NCBI GenBank assembly: GCA_016706055.1
Contig: JADJKL010000004.1
Span: 62,001-126,000 of the forward strand
From: Chitinophagaceae bacterium
GTDB lineage: Bacteria; Bacteroidota; Bacteroidia; Chitinophagales; Chitinophagaceae
Direction of reading: 5' to 3'
DNA: 64,000 bases
The position numbers were made by a program, and so were the translations under genes. Positions 46,021-55,516 of this stretch are shown here, piece after piece. Within the stretch, counting starts at the first letter, position 1, and the number at the start of each line of letters is the position of its first letter. The notes below the pieces were generated by a model. It ran no database searches, had not been told where the DNA came from, and saw only the letters and a list, made by a program, of their open reading frames with translations.

Positions 46021-46122
46021 AGAGCTCTTATTTTTTTGTTATTAAAAATTGTTCAGCTATATGACGTAATGCTTTTACTATAGTTTAAAGAAAATCAATT
46101 GATTAACCTTATTTAACCTTGC

Positions 46123-46731
46123 TTAACTATTGGTATTAAAAAGTACTGGTTCAATTGGTCGTAGCCGAAAACTTTTCCGATGGAATTTACATTGTCCATG
46201 TTGTTCAATTGCTTTTCGGTGAGCCAATGTTCCATAGCCTTTATTATTATCCCAGCTATACTGAGGAAATTTTTTGTGCAGCTTCAGCATATAATCGTCC
46301 CGGTAAGTTTTGGCAAGAATACTTGCTGCGGCAATTGATGTGTAAATAGCATCGCCTTGGATGATGCAACGGTGTGGAGTTTTTTTATAAGTGTAAAAAC
46401 GATTTCCATCGATTAGTAATAATTGAGGCTTCTTCTTTAATTTATCAATTGCCATATGCATGGCTTTAAAAGATGCTTTTAGAATATTGATCTTATCGAT
46501 TTCTACATTATCAATACTGGCAACGGCAAATGCAATGGCAGACTCTTCAATGATTAGCCGTAACTCATTCCTATTTTTTTCTGTTACCTGTTTGGAATCG
46601 TTGAGTAATGGATGATTAAAATTTATGGGCAGAATAACGGCAGCAGCAAATACGGGTCCGGCAAGGCAGCCACGGCCAGCTTCATCGCATCCTGCTTCCA
46701 TTAATTCATTCTGGTAAAAAGGTTTGAGCAT
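46123..46731 (-). CDS. rnhB: Ribonuclease HII
   Basis: 202 residues from ATG 46731. 'EAGCDEAGRGCLAGPVFAAAVIL' (Asp-Glu of the active site), 'LLNDSKQVTEKNR', 'LLIDGNRF' (Asp), 'GDAIYTSIAAASILAKTYRD' (Asp) and 'KGYGTLAHRKAI' are the RNase HII blocks. Removes RNA from RNA-DNA hybrids and single ribonucleotides from DNA. Starts further upstream would run into the promoter of the divergent ctaA gene. Confidence 0.95.
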   Translation of the reverse strand: MLKPFYQNELMEAGCDEAGRGCLAGPVFAAAVILPINFNHPLLNDSKQVTEKNRNELRLIIEESAIAFAVASIDNVEIDKINILKASFKAMHMAIDKLKKKPQLLLIDGNRFYTYKKTPHRCIIQGDAIYTSIAAASILAKTYRDDYMLKLHKKFPQYSWDNNKGYGTLAHRKAIEQHGQCKFHRKSFRLRPIEPVLFNTNS

Positions 46732-46790
46732 CAGCCTGCAATTTCCTGAATAATCTTGAACAAAAGTTATCGCAGACAAATTGATGGAGT

Positions 46791-46798
46791 TAACTTTG
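46791..46798 (+). promoter_or_regulatory. -7 element before ctaA
   Basis: TAACTTTG fits TAnnTTTG. Only 8 bases separate it from ATG 46807, so the message would be almost leaderless; this supports that ATG over the in-frame extension to 46756. Confidence 0.5.
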
Positions 46799-46806
46799 CA
46801 CCCACA

Positions 46807-47907
46807 ATGACAAAAGAGCTTACACAACGTTCTTCCAAACCAATAGCCATCTGGCTTTTGATAGGTGTGGGAATGATAATCGTTCAGATACTTTTAGGCG
46901 GTATTACAAGGTTAACTGGTTCTGGTTTGTCAATTACAGAATGGAATGTGGTAACAGGTGCTTTTCCGCCAACTAATAATCAGCAGTGGCTTTTGGAATT
47001 TGAAAAATATAAAGCGACACCACAGTTTAACCTGCTGAATTTTGATTTTACGTTACAAGATTTTAAACACATTTTTTTCTGGGAATGGTTTCACCGCTTT
47101 TGGGCAAGGCTGATTGGTATTGTATTCGCTATTCCGTTTATTATTTTTTTATTTCAGAAGCGGTTTAAGCCATCAATGGTAAAACCGATGTTGATTCTTT
47201 TTTTATTGGGTGCATTGCAAGGTGCAATTGGATGGATAATGGTTGCCAGCGGTTTGGAAGGTGATGCGATTTATGTAAAACCAACTAAACTAGCTTTACA
47301 TTTTATTTTTGCATTGGGGTTATTGTGCTACACATTCTGGTTTGCATTGGAATTGTTAGTTCCAAAAGAAAAGATTGTTGTAAACCCATCAATCAGAAAA
47401 TTAAACATCGGTATATTATCCGTTCTTGTTTTACAATTAGTATATGGTGCATTTATGGCGGGACATAAAGCTGCAACAGCTGCACCAACATGGCCGGATA
47501 TAAATGGTCATATTGTTCCCCCAGGAATGATGCCCGCCCGTGCCGGTACGGACGGGGGAAACAATGAAGGATTGCTGAACCTGATTGATAATAAGATTAC
47601 TATTCACTTTATTCATCGTGGACTAGCTTACCTGTTATTAATTCTTATTGTAATATTAACAATCCGCCTTTATAAAATTGCAGGTTCTTCACTTCTACAT
47701 AAAACTAGATGGTGGCCGATATTGTTAGTTACTGTACAGGTTATTCTCGGCATTGCTTCTGTATTGCTGAGTTTGAAAATTGTACCCAATCACTGGGGCC
47801 CATTCGAATGGATGGCACAATTGCATCAGTTAGTTGCAATGATGCTATTGTTATCATTAGTTTGGATCGGATATATTGTAAACGGAATTAAAAGTAAGGC
47901 AACCTGA
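46807..47907 (+). CDS. ctaA: Haem A synthase (COX15/CtaA)
   Basis: 366 residues, eight membrane helices. 'GGITRLTGSGLSITEWNVVTGAFPP' after the first helix, 'FWEWFHRFWARLIG' and 'LALHFIFALGLLCYTFW' in the first half, 'FIHRGLAYLLL' and 'MAQLHQLVAMMLLL' in the second; the four His bind the haems. It oxidises haem O to haem A for cytochrome c oxidase. A GC-rich palindrome (47533-47556) inserts 'PARAGTDG' in a periplasmic loop without breaking the frame. The gene ends 18 bases before a thioredoxin-like gene. Confidence 0.94.
   Translation: MTKELTQRSSKPIAIWLLIGVGMIIVQILLGGITRLTGSGLSITEWNVVTGAFPPTNNQQWLLEFEKYKATPQFNLLNFDFTLQDFKHIFFWEWFHRFWARLIGIVFAIPFIIFLFQKRFKPSMVKPMLILFLLGALQGAIGWIMVASGLEGDAIYVKPTKLALHFIFALGLLCYTFWFALELLVPKEKIVVNPSIRKLNIGILSVLVLQLVYGAFMAGHKAATAAPTWPDINGHIVPPGMMPARAGTDGGNNEGLLNLIDNKITIHFIHRGLAYLLLILIVILTIRLYKIAGSSLLHKTRWWPILLVTVQVILGIASVLLSLKIVPNHWGPFEWMAQLHQLVAMMLLLSLVWIGYIVNGIKSKAT
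47533..47556. repeat. In-frame GC-rich palindromic insert within ctaA
   Basis: Centre CCGG at 47543-47546; arms CCCGCCCGTG and TACGGACGGG pair over ten positions with one mismatch and one G-T. The base composition (almost no A or T) is unlike the surrounding gene. Looks like a small mobile palindrome that landed in frame. Confidence 0.6.
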
Positions 47908-47925
47908 TTTTAATTAATTTTTCAA

Positions 47926-48705
47926 ATGCGCAAATTACTTTTTGCATTGGTCTTATTTGTTTCTACTTCTGCTTACACACAGAACACTGAATTGTTGAAA
48001 CCTGTGATACCTGTTTCTGATGTACAAAAAAATTACGAGAGTTGGCAAAAATATGAAAGGGAATTTGTGAACCTGTCGGCGGATTTTAAAGCCATTGATT
48101 CGTTATTTCATACAATAACAAAAAGGGAGTTGCTGGAAAAATTGACTTCAGGGAATTACTTGCCTTTGAAAATGGATACAAAAGATTCATCATTGCTTTA
48201 TCAATTAATTGCAATAAATAAGAAATCCAGCTATGATATAGGTACGGACATAAAATATACGGCAATGATTGAACTGAAAAATTTTAAGATGGAAGGGCTG
48301 CCTTTACCAGATTTTAATTTTGTTGATCTTGAAAATCATTTTTATTCGACAGAAACTACAAAGGGAAAAATTATTTTGATTAAATGTTGGTTTATTAAAT
48401 GTGTGCCTTGTGTTGCAGAAATGCCCAGATAAAATAAGCTGGTAAATGATTATAAAGAGAGGAATGATTTGCTATTCCTCTCTCTAGCATTTGATAAAGC
48501 TGACAGCCTCAGAAATTTTTTACAAAAAACAGTCTTTAATTACCGTATTATCCCAGAAAAAGAAACTTATTTGCTCAACACATTAAGCATAAGCGAATAC
48601 CCTACTCACATCATTATTAACCGGGAAGGGGTTGTATTAAAAATATCCGAAAATCTCGATGATATTATTAATGTGCTAAAAATTGAACTGGCAAAGGAAA
48701 ATTAA
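47926..48705 (+). pseudogene. Exported thioredoxin/TlpA-like protein with internal stop
   Basis: 259 residues over a TAA at 48430-48432. Signal peptide (MRKLLFALVLFVSTSAYTQ), helical N-terminal region, then 'IILIKCWFIKCVPCVAEMPR' with CVPC, stop, and in the same frame 'NKLVNDYKERNDLLFLSLAFDKADSLR', 'EYPTHIIINREGVVL' (cis-Pro region). TAA is one change from TTA (Leu), and no frame is lost. Either a sequence error or a recent nonsense mutation. 18 bases after ctaA; a thiol protein beside haem A synthase may help cytochrome oxidase assembly (inference). Confidence 0.78.
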
Positions 48706-48826
48706 TAAAATCAAACATTTGCCAGCGAATAATTTTATTATCTCCAAATAATACGATAATCTAGATTGGCAATTTGAAATAGCCCTCAATTATACCTATT
48801 TTTAGTTATCACCATTTAGACTTGTC

Positions 48827-51109
48827 ATGAAAACCTGGTTCCGTGGGTTTATTTATTCGTTTCCTATACAACTGGTATTGCTGCATCTCAGAAAATATCA
48901 GGTGTTGTTGGTATTTTGGTTCATCCTTTTCAGTGTGGTGAATGGAAGTTTCATGAAAACATTTGGGGCAGATTCTCTTTTTCTTGGGCCAGAATATTTG
49001 GGCAATGTAAATGCCTTCAGCATGGCGATTGTTGGTGCTTCCATCGGCATGTTTATTATGAGTTGGAATATTGCTACGTTTATTTTATTCAGCAGATACT
49101 TTCGCTTTTTGTCGGCTACCACGAATCCGTTTTTAAAATACTGTATCAATAACTCTATAATACCGATTCTGTTTTTGATCTTCTATTTTTTCAAGGCATA
49201 TCATTTCGAACTGTATAAAGAGTTGATTGACCGAACGGAAATACTTTTTCTATTCGGCGGGTTTGCTAGTGGGCTGATTTTTATTCTGGCAGTTTCAATG
49301 GTTTATTTTTTCCGGGCAGATCGTTCTATTCTCAGAAAAATGATGCCGGTAATCAGTAATCCAAAATCTTATATCACTCATCTTAAACCGGTAAAGGAAG
49401 TATTTCATGGTGCGCCGCTAATAAAAGTAGATGTTTATTTTGAAACACCTTTTAAGATTAGAGCAGTTAGGAATGTATCCCACTATACTGACGATTTTGT
49501 GGCGACAATTTTTAAAAAGCATCATTTTGCTGCCATACTTTCCGTCTTTGCTGCCTTTCTTTTTCTATTACTTATCGGATTTTTTCTTGACTACGCTTTC
49601 TTTCAATTACCGGCTGCGGCAAGTATCACAATTTTCTTTTCTATTTTGATAGGTGTGGCGGCAAGCATTACCTATTTTTTGCAGAGCTGGAGCATTCCTT
49701 ATCTGTTAGCACTTGTATTAATATTGAATATTTTTTATAAGCTGGACTGGATTGATCCACGAAACAAGGCTTATGGAATTAACTATTGGAATAAAACAGA
49801 ACGGCCCTCTTACACAAGGGAAGGCCTTGCCGAACTCTGTAAACCTGAAAATGTAGAGGCAGATAAAAAAAATATGAGAGGTATCCTAGATACCTGGAAG
49901 AAAAAGCAAGACAATGAAAAACCGCTGTTAGTATTTATAAACACCAGTGGAGGTGGGCATCGTAGTGCAACATTTACTATGAGTGTTTTACAATATCTTG
50001 ATAGCATAACGAATGGAAAAATTTTACAAAGAACATTTTTGATAAGCGGTGCATCCGGCGGAATGATTGGTGCTGCTTATTTCCGGGAATTGTATTTAAG
50101 AAAGCAACAAGGAAAAAATATACGATTGCAGGATAAACAATATGTGGATAATATTGCCGGCGATTTGCTCAACCCAATTTTCACTTCCTTTTTTGCAAGA
50201 GACCTTATTTCTCCGGCACAGAAATTTAAAGTTGGCCCTTATTCTTATGTAAAGGATAGAGGTTATGCGTTTGAACAAAAGCTGAATGCTAATACAAATG
50301 GTTTTTTAGACAAGCAATTAAAAGATTATGTGGCCGATGAAAAAGCAGCGAATATTCCTTTAATGTTTTTTAATTCAGTAGTAACAAGGGACAGTCGTAA
50401 AATGGTCATCAGCACTCAACCGGTAAGGTTTATGATGAAAGCTCCGCAGGATACTATGAATACACCTGCAGTAGATCCTGATGCAGTTGACTTCACTAGT
50501 TTTTTTGCAAAGCAAGATCCATTTAGCATTCGGATGTTATCTGCCATGCGGATGAATGCTACTTTCCCAATTGTACTGCCGAATGTTTGGTTACCATCTA
50601 ATCCTGTAATAGATGTAATGGATGCTGGCTTGAGAGATAATTACGGTCAGGAAACTACACTTCGGTTTTTAGTTTCTTTTGAAGAGTGGATAAAAGAAAA
50701 TACAAGTGGCGTTTTGGTAATACAGATAAGAGACCGTGCCGCCGGCGCATGGGAAGCTCCTTATTTATCAGACGATATTACAGATCATGCTACAAAGCCA
50801 TTTTTATTATTGCAACATAACTGGTTCAAGATGATGGAGTTTTTTCAAAATGATATGCTGAATTATTATGTAAGCCAAAGCGGAAGCCCTGTTTACAAAG
50901 TTGCGTTTCAATATGCGGCAGATAAAGAAGAAAATAAAGCAGCTTTGAATTTTCATTTAACCAAACAGGAGGAACAAGATATTATGGATGCAGTAGGTTC
51001 TGCATCGAATCAGCAAAGTTTTAAAAAGTTGATGGAAATATTTGAAAAGTCAAAAACAACTACTCCTACACAGGTTGATAAAGGCGGAAACATTTTTCTT
51101 TTACGATAA
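48827..51109 (+). CDS. Membrane-anchored patatin-like phospholipase
   Basis: 760 residues. N-terminal half holds seven or eight membrane helices; C-terminal patatin domain from ~360: oxyanion 'NTSGGGHRSA', nucleophile 'SGASGGMIG' (GxSxG) and catalytic Asp in 'DVMDAGLRDN' (DAG instead of DGG, as in several bacterial patatins). Such enzymes remove fatty acids from membrane phospholipids. Different from the barrel-fused patatin at 12.5-14.7 kb. Its last 44 bases overlap the end of the lipid kinase gene on the other strand. Confidence 0.87.
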   Translation: MKTWFRGFIYSFPIQLVLLHLRKYQVLLVFWFILFSVVNGSFMKTFGADSLFLGPEYLGNVNAFSMAIVGASIGMFIMSWNIATFILFSRYFRFLSATTNPFLKYCINNSIIPILFLIFYFFKAYHFELYKELIDRTEILFLFGGFASGLIFILAVSMVYFFRADRSILRKMMPVISNPKSYITHLKPVKEVFHGAPLIKVDVYFETPFKIRAVRNVSHYTDDFVATIFKKHHFAAILSVFAAFLFLLLIGFFLDYAFFQLPAAASITIFFSILIGVAASITYFLQSWSIPYLLALVLILNIFYKLDWIDPRNKAYGINYWNKTERPSYTREGLAELCKPENVEADKKNMRGILDTWKKKQDNEKPLLVFINTSGGGHRSATFTMSVLQYLDSITNGKILQRTFLISGASGGMIGAAYFRELYLRKQQGKNIRLQDKQYVDNIAGDLLNPIFTSFFARDLISPAQKFKVGPYSYVKDRGYAFEQKLNANTNGFLDKQLKDYVADEKAANIPLMFFNSVVTRDSRKMVISTQPVRFMMKAPQDTMNTPAVDPDAVDFTSFFAKQDPFSIRMLSAMRMNATFPIVLPNVWLPSNPVIDVMDAGLRDNYGQETTLRFLVSFEEWIKENTSGVLVIQIRDRAAGAWEAPYLSDDITDHATKPFLLLQHNWFKMMEFFQNDMLNYYVSQSGSPVYKVAFQYAADKEENKAALNFHLTKQEEQDIMDAVGSASNQQSFKKLMEIFEKSKTTTPTQVDKGGNIFLLR

Positions 51110-51968
51110 TTTCAAAACTTGATTGAGTTTCTGCCGGATCGCCATCAATATGTAATGGAGCTTCGGAATTATTGGTGACAGTCAATTTATTTGTTTGAAA
51201 ATAAATAATCCCCTTTTTCTTTTCTTCAATCGCTTCACTTTGTAATTTATTGTTACCAGTTATTTGTTTCAACGTTTGTAATACGAGGCTTAATTTGTTT
51301 TGCTTAGTTACAATTACAATATCTAATAGTCCATCACTTAAGCTGGCTTTGGGAGCTATAGTAAAATTATTGCCAAACTGGTTGCTGTTAGCAATACTGA
51401 TAAAGTAAGCATCAGTAGAAAGAGTGTTATTATTTATGGTTATATCAAAAGAATATGTTTTAGCAGAGAAGAAATTTTTAACTACTTCTTTTATATAGGT
51501 TGTCAATCCTCGCTTTGGTTGTTTAGCAAAATCATGTGCTACTTTTGCATCAAACCCTAATCCACAAAGCATACAGGCGAAAACATTGTTGATATAAAAT
51601 GCATCTGTTGCAACTGGCTTGCCATTAAATATTACAGCTAATGCTTTGGCTGGTTGTTTTGGAATTTTTGCTGCAAATGCTAAACCGTTACCAGAGCCGC
51701 AGGGAATAATACCGAAGTTGACATCACAATCTATTAAACTATTGACTACCTGACTTACGGTCCCATCTCCACCAGCAATTACTACATCAGTAATTTTTTG
51801 TTCTTTAATGACTGGATGAAGAAAGGTATAGTCGCCGCTTGCTACTGATGGAAATATTTGAAAAGGGATGTTTTGTTCCTTAGTATTCTTCTCAATAAAT
51901 TGATGTAAATCCTTTTTAGTTTTTGTTCCTGAAATAGGATTAACGATATAAATAAAGTTACGGGGCAT
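51066..51968 (-). CDS. Diacylglycerol kinase-type lipid kinase (YegS/DgkB family)
   Basis: 300 residues. 'IYIVNPISGTKTKKDL' at the N-terminus, 'VVIAGGDGTVSQVVNSL' nucleotide loop, 'FGIIPCGSGNGLAFAAKIP', 'GLGFDAKVAHDF', and 'LHIDGDPAE' at the C-terminal sheet are DAGK_cat motifs. It phosphorylates diacylglycerol or a related lipid at the membrane. Stop-to-stop overlap of 44 bases with the patatin gene is long for such pairs; one is a lipase and the other could recycle its product (inference). Confidence 0.92.
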   Translation of the reverse strand: MPRNFIYIVNPISGTKTKKDLHQFIEKNTKEQNIPFQIFPSVASGDYTFLHPVIKEQKITDVVIAGGDGTVSQVVNSLIDCDVNFGIIPCGSGNGLAFAAKIPKQPAKALAVIFNGKPVATDAFYINNVFACMLCGLGFDAKVAHDFAKQPKRGLTTYIKEVVKNFFSAKTYSFDITINNNTLSTDAYFISIANSNQFGNNFTIAPKASLSDGLLDIVIVTKQNKLSLVLQTLKQITGNNKLQSEAIEEKKKGIIYFQTNKLTVTNNSEAPLHIDGDPAETQSSFEIIVKEKCFRLYQPV

Positions 51969-51969
51969 T

Positions 51970-52386
51970 TTATGGTAACATGAATAAGTACAAATGTACT
52001 ATTCGAATTCGAACAGCCATTGCAGGATTTCTGGGAGCAATGGCAGTATAAATTTTCAAGGCCTTTTTGCCTGAATAAAGTTTTCTGAGTTTTTCGAGGG
52101 AAATAGAAAGACTGTTTATGCTGTCTGCTCTAAATAACTCATTTTGGTCTTCGTCATAAAATATAAAAGAGCGGAACCAGGCATCAGGCTCATTTTCTGT
52201 AAAACTGATTTCAAGATTGCCTGTTTTTTTCCAATCAGCATTTTTAAGTTTTTTGCAGTTCTTATTTTCATCTTCTACTGAAGTAGTAATTATTTCTTTG
52301 TTGTTGAGTTTGATGATCCAGCTTCCTGTTTGGGCATTCGTATTGATTGTTAACATAAGAATTGCTGATAATAAAATTAGTTTCAT
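51970..52386 (-). CDS. Small exported protein, unknown function
   Basis: 138 residues with a signal peptide (MKLILLSAILMLTINTNA). 'WIIKLNNKEIITTSVEDENKNCKKL', 'GNLEISFTENEPDAWFRSFIFYDEDQNELFRAD' and 'IYTAIAPRNPAMAVRIRIVHL' indicate a beta-sandwich-like fold with a single Cys in the mature part. The end 'APRNPAMAVRIRIVHLYLF' is positively charged. I know no family. Spaced 1 base from the lipid kinase gene, so cotranscribed with it. Confidence 0.65.
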   Translation of the reverse strand: MKLILLSAILMLTINTNAQTGSWIIKLNNKEIITTSVEDENKNCKKLKNADWKKTGNLEISFTENEPDAWFRSFIFYDEDQNELFRADSINSLSISLEKLRKLYSGKKALKIYTAIAPRNPAMAVRIRIVHLYLFMLP

Positions 52387-52444
52387 TGTTTCTTTTTTTT
52401 TCTAATTAGTAGACGGCAGAATTCAATTATCGTTGCAAATACTC

Positions 52445-53494
52445 TTACCAACGCATCAATGAACTTGCCCATGTAAATCCGCTGCCGAAAGCTGCAAGGC
52501 AAACCAAATCACCCTCTTTAATCTTTCCTTTTTCCCAAGCCTCGCAAAGTGCAATAGGCACTGAAGCTGCCGTAGTATTACCGTATTGCTGAATATTATT
52601 ATAAACCTGATCGTCTGTCAACTTTAATCTTTGTTGTACGAATTGTGCAATCCTTAAATTAGCCTGATGAGGAATCAGTAAATTAAGATCTGAGGTTTGC
52701 AGATTATTTGCAGTCAATGCCTCCATGATAACTTCAGGAAATTTAACAACCGCTTTTTTAAATACCGCAGGTCCATCCATATTAGGAAAAACTTGTGCCT
52801 CATCAATCATTGCATGACTAAAAAACATTTGGCCAAGTTCTGCTTTATCGAAATTTGCATATTGCTCCGGCATCCAATGGTTGGCATGAGTACCGGGATT
52901 AAACATGGCAAGTATCTCTGCACTTTCACCATCACTATGTAAATGATTACTTAGTATTCCTCTGTTTGCATCTTCAGTTGGCTGCAGTACAACAGCACCA
53001 GCACCATCGCCAAATATTACAGATACATTTCTGCCTCTGGTACTAAAATCAAGTCCGAAGGAATGCTTCTCTGCACCAACAACTAATATGTTTTTATACA
53101 TACCTGTTTTGATAAATTGATCGGCAACAGTGATTGCATATACAAAACCAGAACATTGATTTCTTACATCCAAGGCACCAATTTCTTTCATCTTCATAGC
53201 TCGTTGTAATAATACCCCACAACCAGGAAAATAATAATCAGGGCTTAGTGTGGCAAAAATGATAAAGTCAATATCCTGCGGAGTGATGCCTGCTCTTTCA
53301 ATGGCGATTTTTGCAGCTTCAACACCCATTGTTGTTGTTGTTTCTTCGGTGCGATGCGCATATCTCCTTTCTTTTATTCCAGTTCTTTCCTGAATCCATT
53401 CGTCACTGGTGTCCATGTACTTCAGCAAGTCATTATTGGTAACAATATTATCTGGGACGTATTTACCGATTCCGGCAATTATACTTTTTGGCAT
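52445..53494 (-). CDS. fabH: 3-oxoacyl-ACP synthase III (KAS III)
   Basis: 349 residues from ATG 53494. Catalytic Cys in 'VRNQCSGF' (~114), His in 'IPHQANLRI', Asn in 'YGNTTAAS', and 'FGDGAGAVVL' in the core. It condenses malonyl-ACP with acetyl- or branched acyl-CoA to start fatty acid synthesis. Some Bacteroidota relatives make specialised products, and the insert 'PGTHANHWMPEQYANFDK' (~195-215) makes this a little longer than E. coli FabH. No other fab gene is near, so a housekeeping role is likely but not certain. Confidence 0.88.
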   Translation of the reverse strand: MPKSIIAGIGKYVPDNIVTNNDLLKYMDTSDEWIQERTGIKERRYAHRTEETTTTMGVEAAKIAIERAGITPQDIDFIIFATLSPDYYFPGCGVLLQRAMKMKEIGALDVRNQCSGFVYAITVADQFIKTGMYKNILVVGAEKHSFGLDFSTRGRNVSVIFGDGAGAVVLQPTEDANRGILSNHLHSDGESAEILAMFNPGTHANHWMPEQYANFDKAELGQMFFSHAMIDEAQVFPNMDGPAVFKKAVVKFPEVIMEALTANNLQTSDLNLLIPHQANLRIAQFVQQRLKLTDDQVYNNIQQYGNTTAASVPIALCEAWEKGKIKEGDLVCLAAFGSGFTWASSLMRW

Positions 53495-53569
53495 AGCAAA
53501 CAATTGAGAGAGGAAGATAGGAAATGTGAAGGATTTGAAACTATTTCGCTTGAAACGGTTGCTATGAAC

Positions 53570-54367
53570 TTATTTTATAATTACGGCAACACATCTGAAC
53601 CCAAGCCATCGTTCAGGGTTTGTATAATTCTGGTCATTAATAATTTTGCATTCTTCCAAATAATGCTCAAAGCTTCCGCCTTTGGCAATTCCTTTTTCGG
53701 CTACCATTTCTGCAAGATTGCCAATCATACAATATGTTCCTGACGAATTCTTGAAATGAGAACCTACGGGAGATGTATAGTATTTATCTGAGGTTACTGA
53801 TTTCTTTGACTCTCCTGGATATACGCAATTGAAATTATGCACATACCTTCTTTTCCATTTCTTAAAAGCACTGTCATATCCGTAAGGAAATTGTGTAATA
53901 GAAAAAGACCCTTCGGCAATACTTTCCCATTCTTTTTTGTTGGAAGTCGGTAAGTGACTTTCTTAAAGGGTCTTTTTTCTTCTGGAATTTTCGAATAATA
54001 CTCATTAACTCTGTCTGTACGCCATTTGCAAAACTGAACAGCCTGTTCATATGAAATACCAACTATTGGATAACTATTGAAACCTGGATGTCTGAAATAA
54101 TAAGACTCTAATGAATTTGTAGATGTGTCGGGTAGCCAAACACTTGTATCGGGTAATGCTTTTTCAACTGATGTAGAGTCATGTCCCTGTAAATAAAAAA
54201 TATATTCCCGCCAGTGTACGTTTGCGACTTCCGTTTTGTCAACAAACAAAGTGTCGTTTACTTTGCACTGTTCCCGGCGGAGCCTTCTTAAACTTCTTTG
54301 ATTTTTGCGAAAAAGAACCTCCTGCAACTGTAAGTAATAATAGAAAGCAAATGAGTTTTGCAGCCAT
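53570..54367 (-). pseudogene. SUMF1/formylglycine-generating-type protein, two slips
   Basis: About 265 residues if repaired. ATG 54367 gives a signal peptide (MAAKLICFLLLLTVAGGSFSQ). The FGE-sulfatase fold is read in pieces: 'DTLFVDKTEVANVHWREYIFYL', 'YPIVGISYEQAVQFCKWRTDRVN', 'VTYRLPTKEWESIAEGSF', 'YCMIGNLAEMVAEKGIAKGGSF', and 'PERWLGFRCVA'. Slips lie near 54262 and 53935 (A-runs). Family members include sulfatase activators and the GldJ/GldK gliding lipoproteins; this one is too short and lacks the active-site Cys pair pattern, so it may be a non-catalytic relative (inference). Confidence 0.76.
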
Positions 54368-54388
54368 ATCCTTTTAAACGATAAAGTA

Positions 54389-55389
54389 TTAATTATTGTT
54401 GTATTGATTCATTTTCAATATCTCCGTAGCAAACTTCTCCGTTTCATTTACAACTGATTGTACATCTTTCGATTTTATATAAGAACCAATTACATGGTCG
54501 CCGGTATTTGGTAGCGCTACTTGTCGTTTTAAACTATCTGGAGTTCCCAGTTGAATAAACATTCTTTTCATAGCTGAAACTTTTACCACTGGGTCTTGAT
54601 GTTCTTCATCTTTATAAAAATACAAAAGCAATGTTGGCTGAGTTACTTTTTCAAAGGTTGATTTCTTCATAGTGCTTTCTAATAATTCTCTAGTTGAACT
54701 GTTGATTCAATCCTGTATTTATTATTCCAGTATTGAGCATATATGGCAGTAGTATCGGAGGCTTTTCGGTAAGTGCCTGCAACTGCTTTGGCAATTTGTA
54801 AACCCCAATGATTGTTTAGCAGCCATGCTTTTGAATCATTGATTTCGATATTAGGAGATAATAATATGAGCCCTGCAATATCAGGATATTCTGCTGCCAG
54901 TTTTAACGCCAATGTGCCACCGGTTGATGTAGCCATCAAAATTATTTTTTTTCCCAGTTTTTTTCCGATGGCATAGGCTTCTTTGGCAGAATTCCATAGA
55001 CCATCAGCTGTAAAATTCAATAAAGGCTCTGTTGTATCAATACCATGTGCATCTAATCTGCTAAGAAATAAATTACATCCGAACTTCTGTGCAAACTCAT
55101 AATGCAATGGATCGCCTTCTTCTTGGCTGGCAGAAAAACCATGTAAATACACAACAGCATACTCGGTTTCGTTTTTTAGCGAATCGTTCAGCCATACAAT
55201 TCTGGCTTCGTTATCCGGTTTTAATTTATGCTTTGCCTCATTATCCCGGATATATTTTTCTAATGCCAGCGACTCTGAAGGCAGGGAAGGAAGGTCTTTA
55301 TTGTACTTTGGGGTGGCGGGTCTGGGTCCCAGAAAATAAACGACAATCAACACTAAAACGATGATGCCTAACCATTTGAGAAATTTCAT
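54389..55389 (-). CDS. Alpha/beta hydrolase (one slip near 54684)
   Basis: About 334 residues. N-terminal membrane anchor (~3-20); 'VVYLHGFSASQEEGDPLHYEFAQKF' (oxyanion), 'DAHGID', nucleophile 'TSTGGT', Asp in 'KDEEHQDPV' and His in 'GDHVIGSY'. A single missing T in 'AATTATTAG' stops the first frame at 'LENY'; reading on gives 'LENYLESTMKKSTFEKV' and the C-terminal part. Membrane-tethered lipase/esterase of unknown substrate. 21 bases ahead of the SUMF1-like gene on the same strand. Confidence 0.85.
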
Positions 55390-55462
55390 GGCTTTAATTT
55401 TGCTAAAACTACATTAAATCATTGTGTTTAGGCGTTTAAGTCTGTATTAATTAACTGTTTAG

Positions 55463-55494
55463 TTTGCTCTGGCCGTAGAATTAATGTACCTTCG
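55463..55494 (+). promoter_or_regulatory. Promoter before typA
   Basis: TTTG at 55463-55466, 20 bases, TACCTTCG at 55487-55494. Transcription would begin near 55500, which fixes the start codon at 55517 and rules out the upstream in-frame start at 55484. Confidence 0.55.
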
Positions 55495-55516
55495 CCGCTC
55501 GTTTGAAAAAAGTATT

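Noticed and set aside
53570..54367. Gliding protein GldJ or GldK
   Set aside because: Shares the SUMF1-like fold but is far too short, and no gld neighbours are present.
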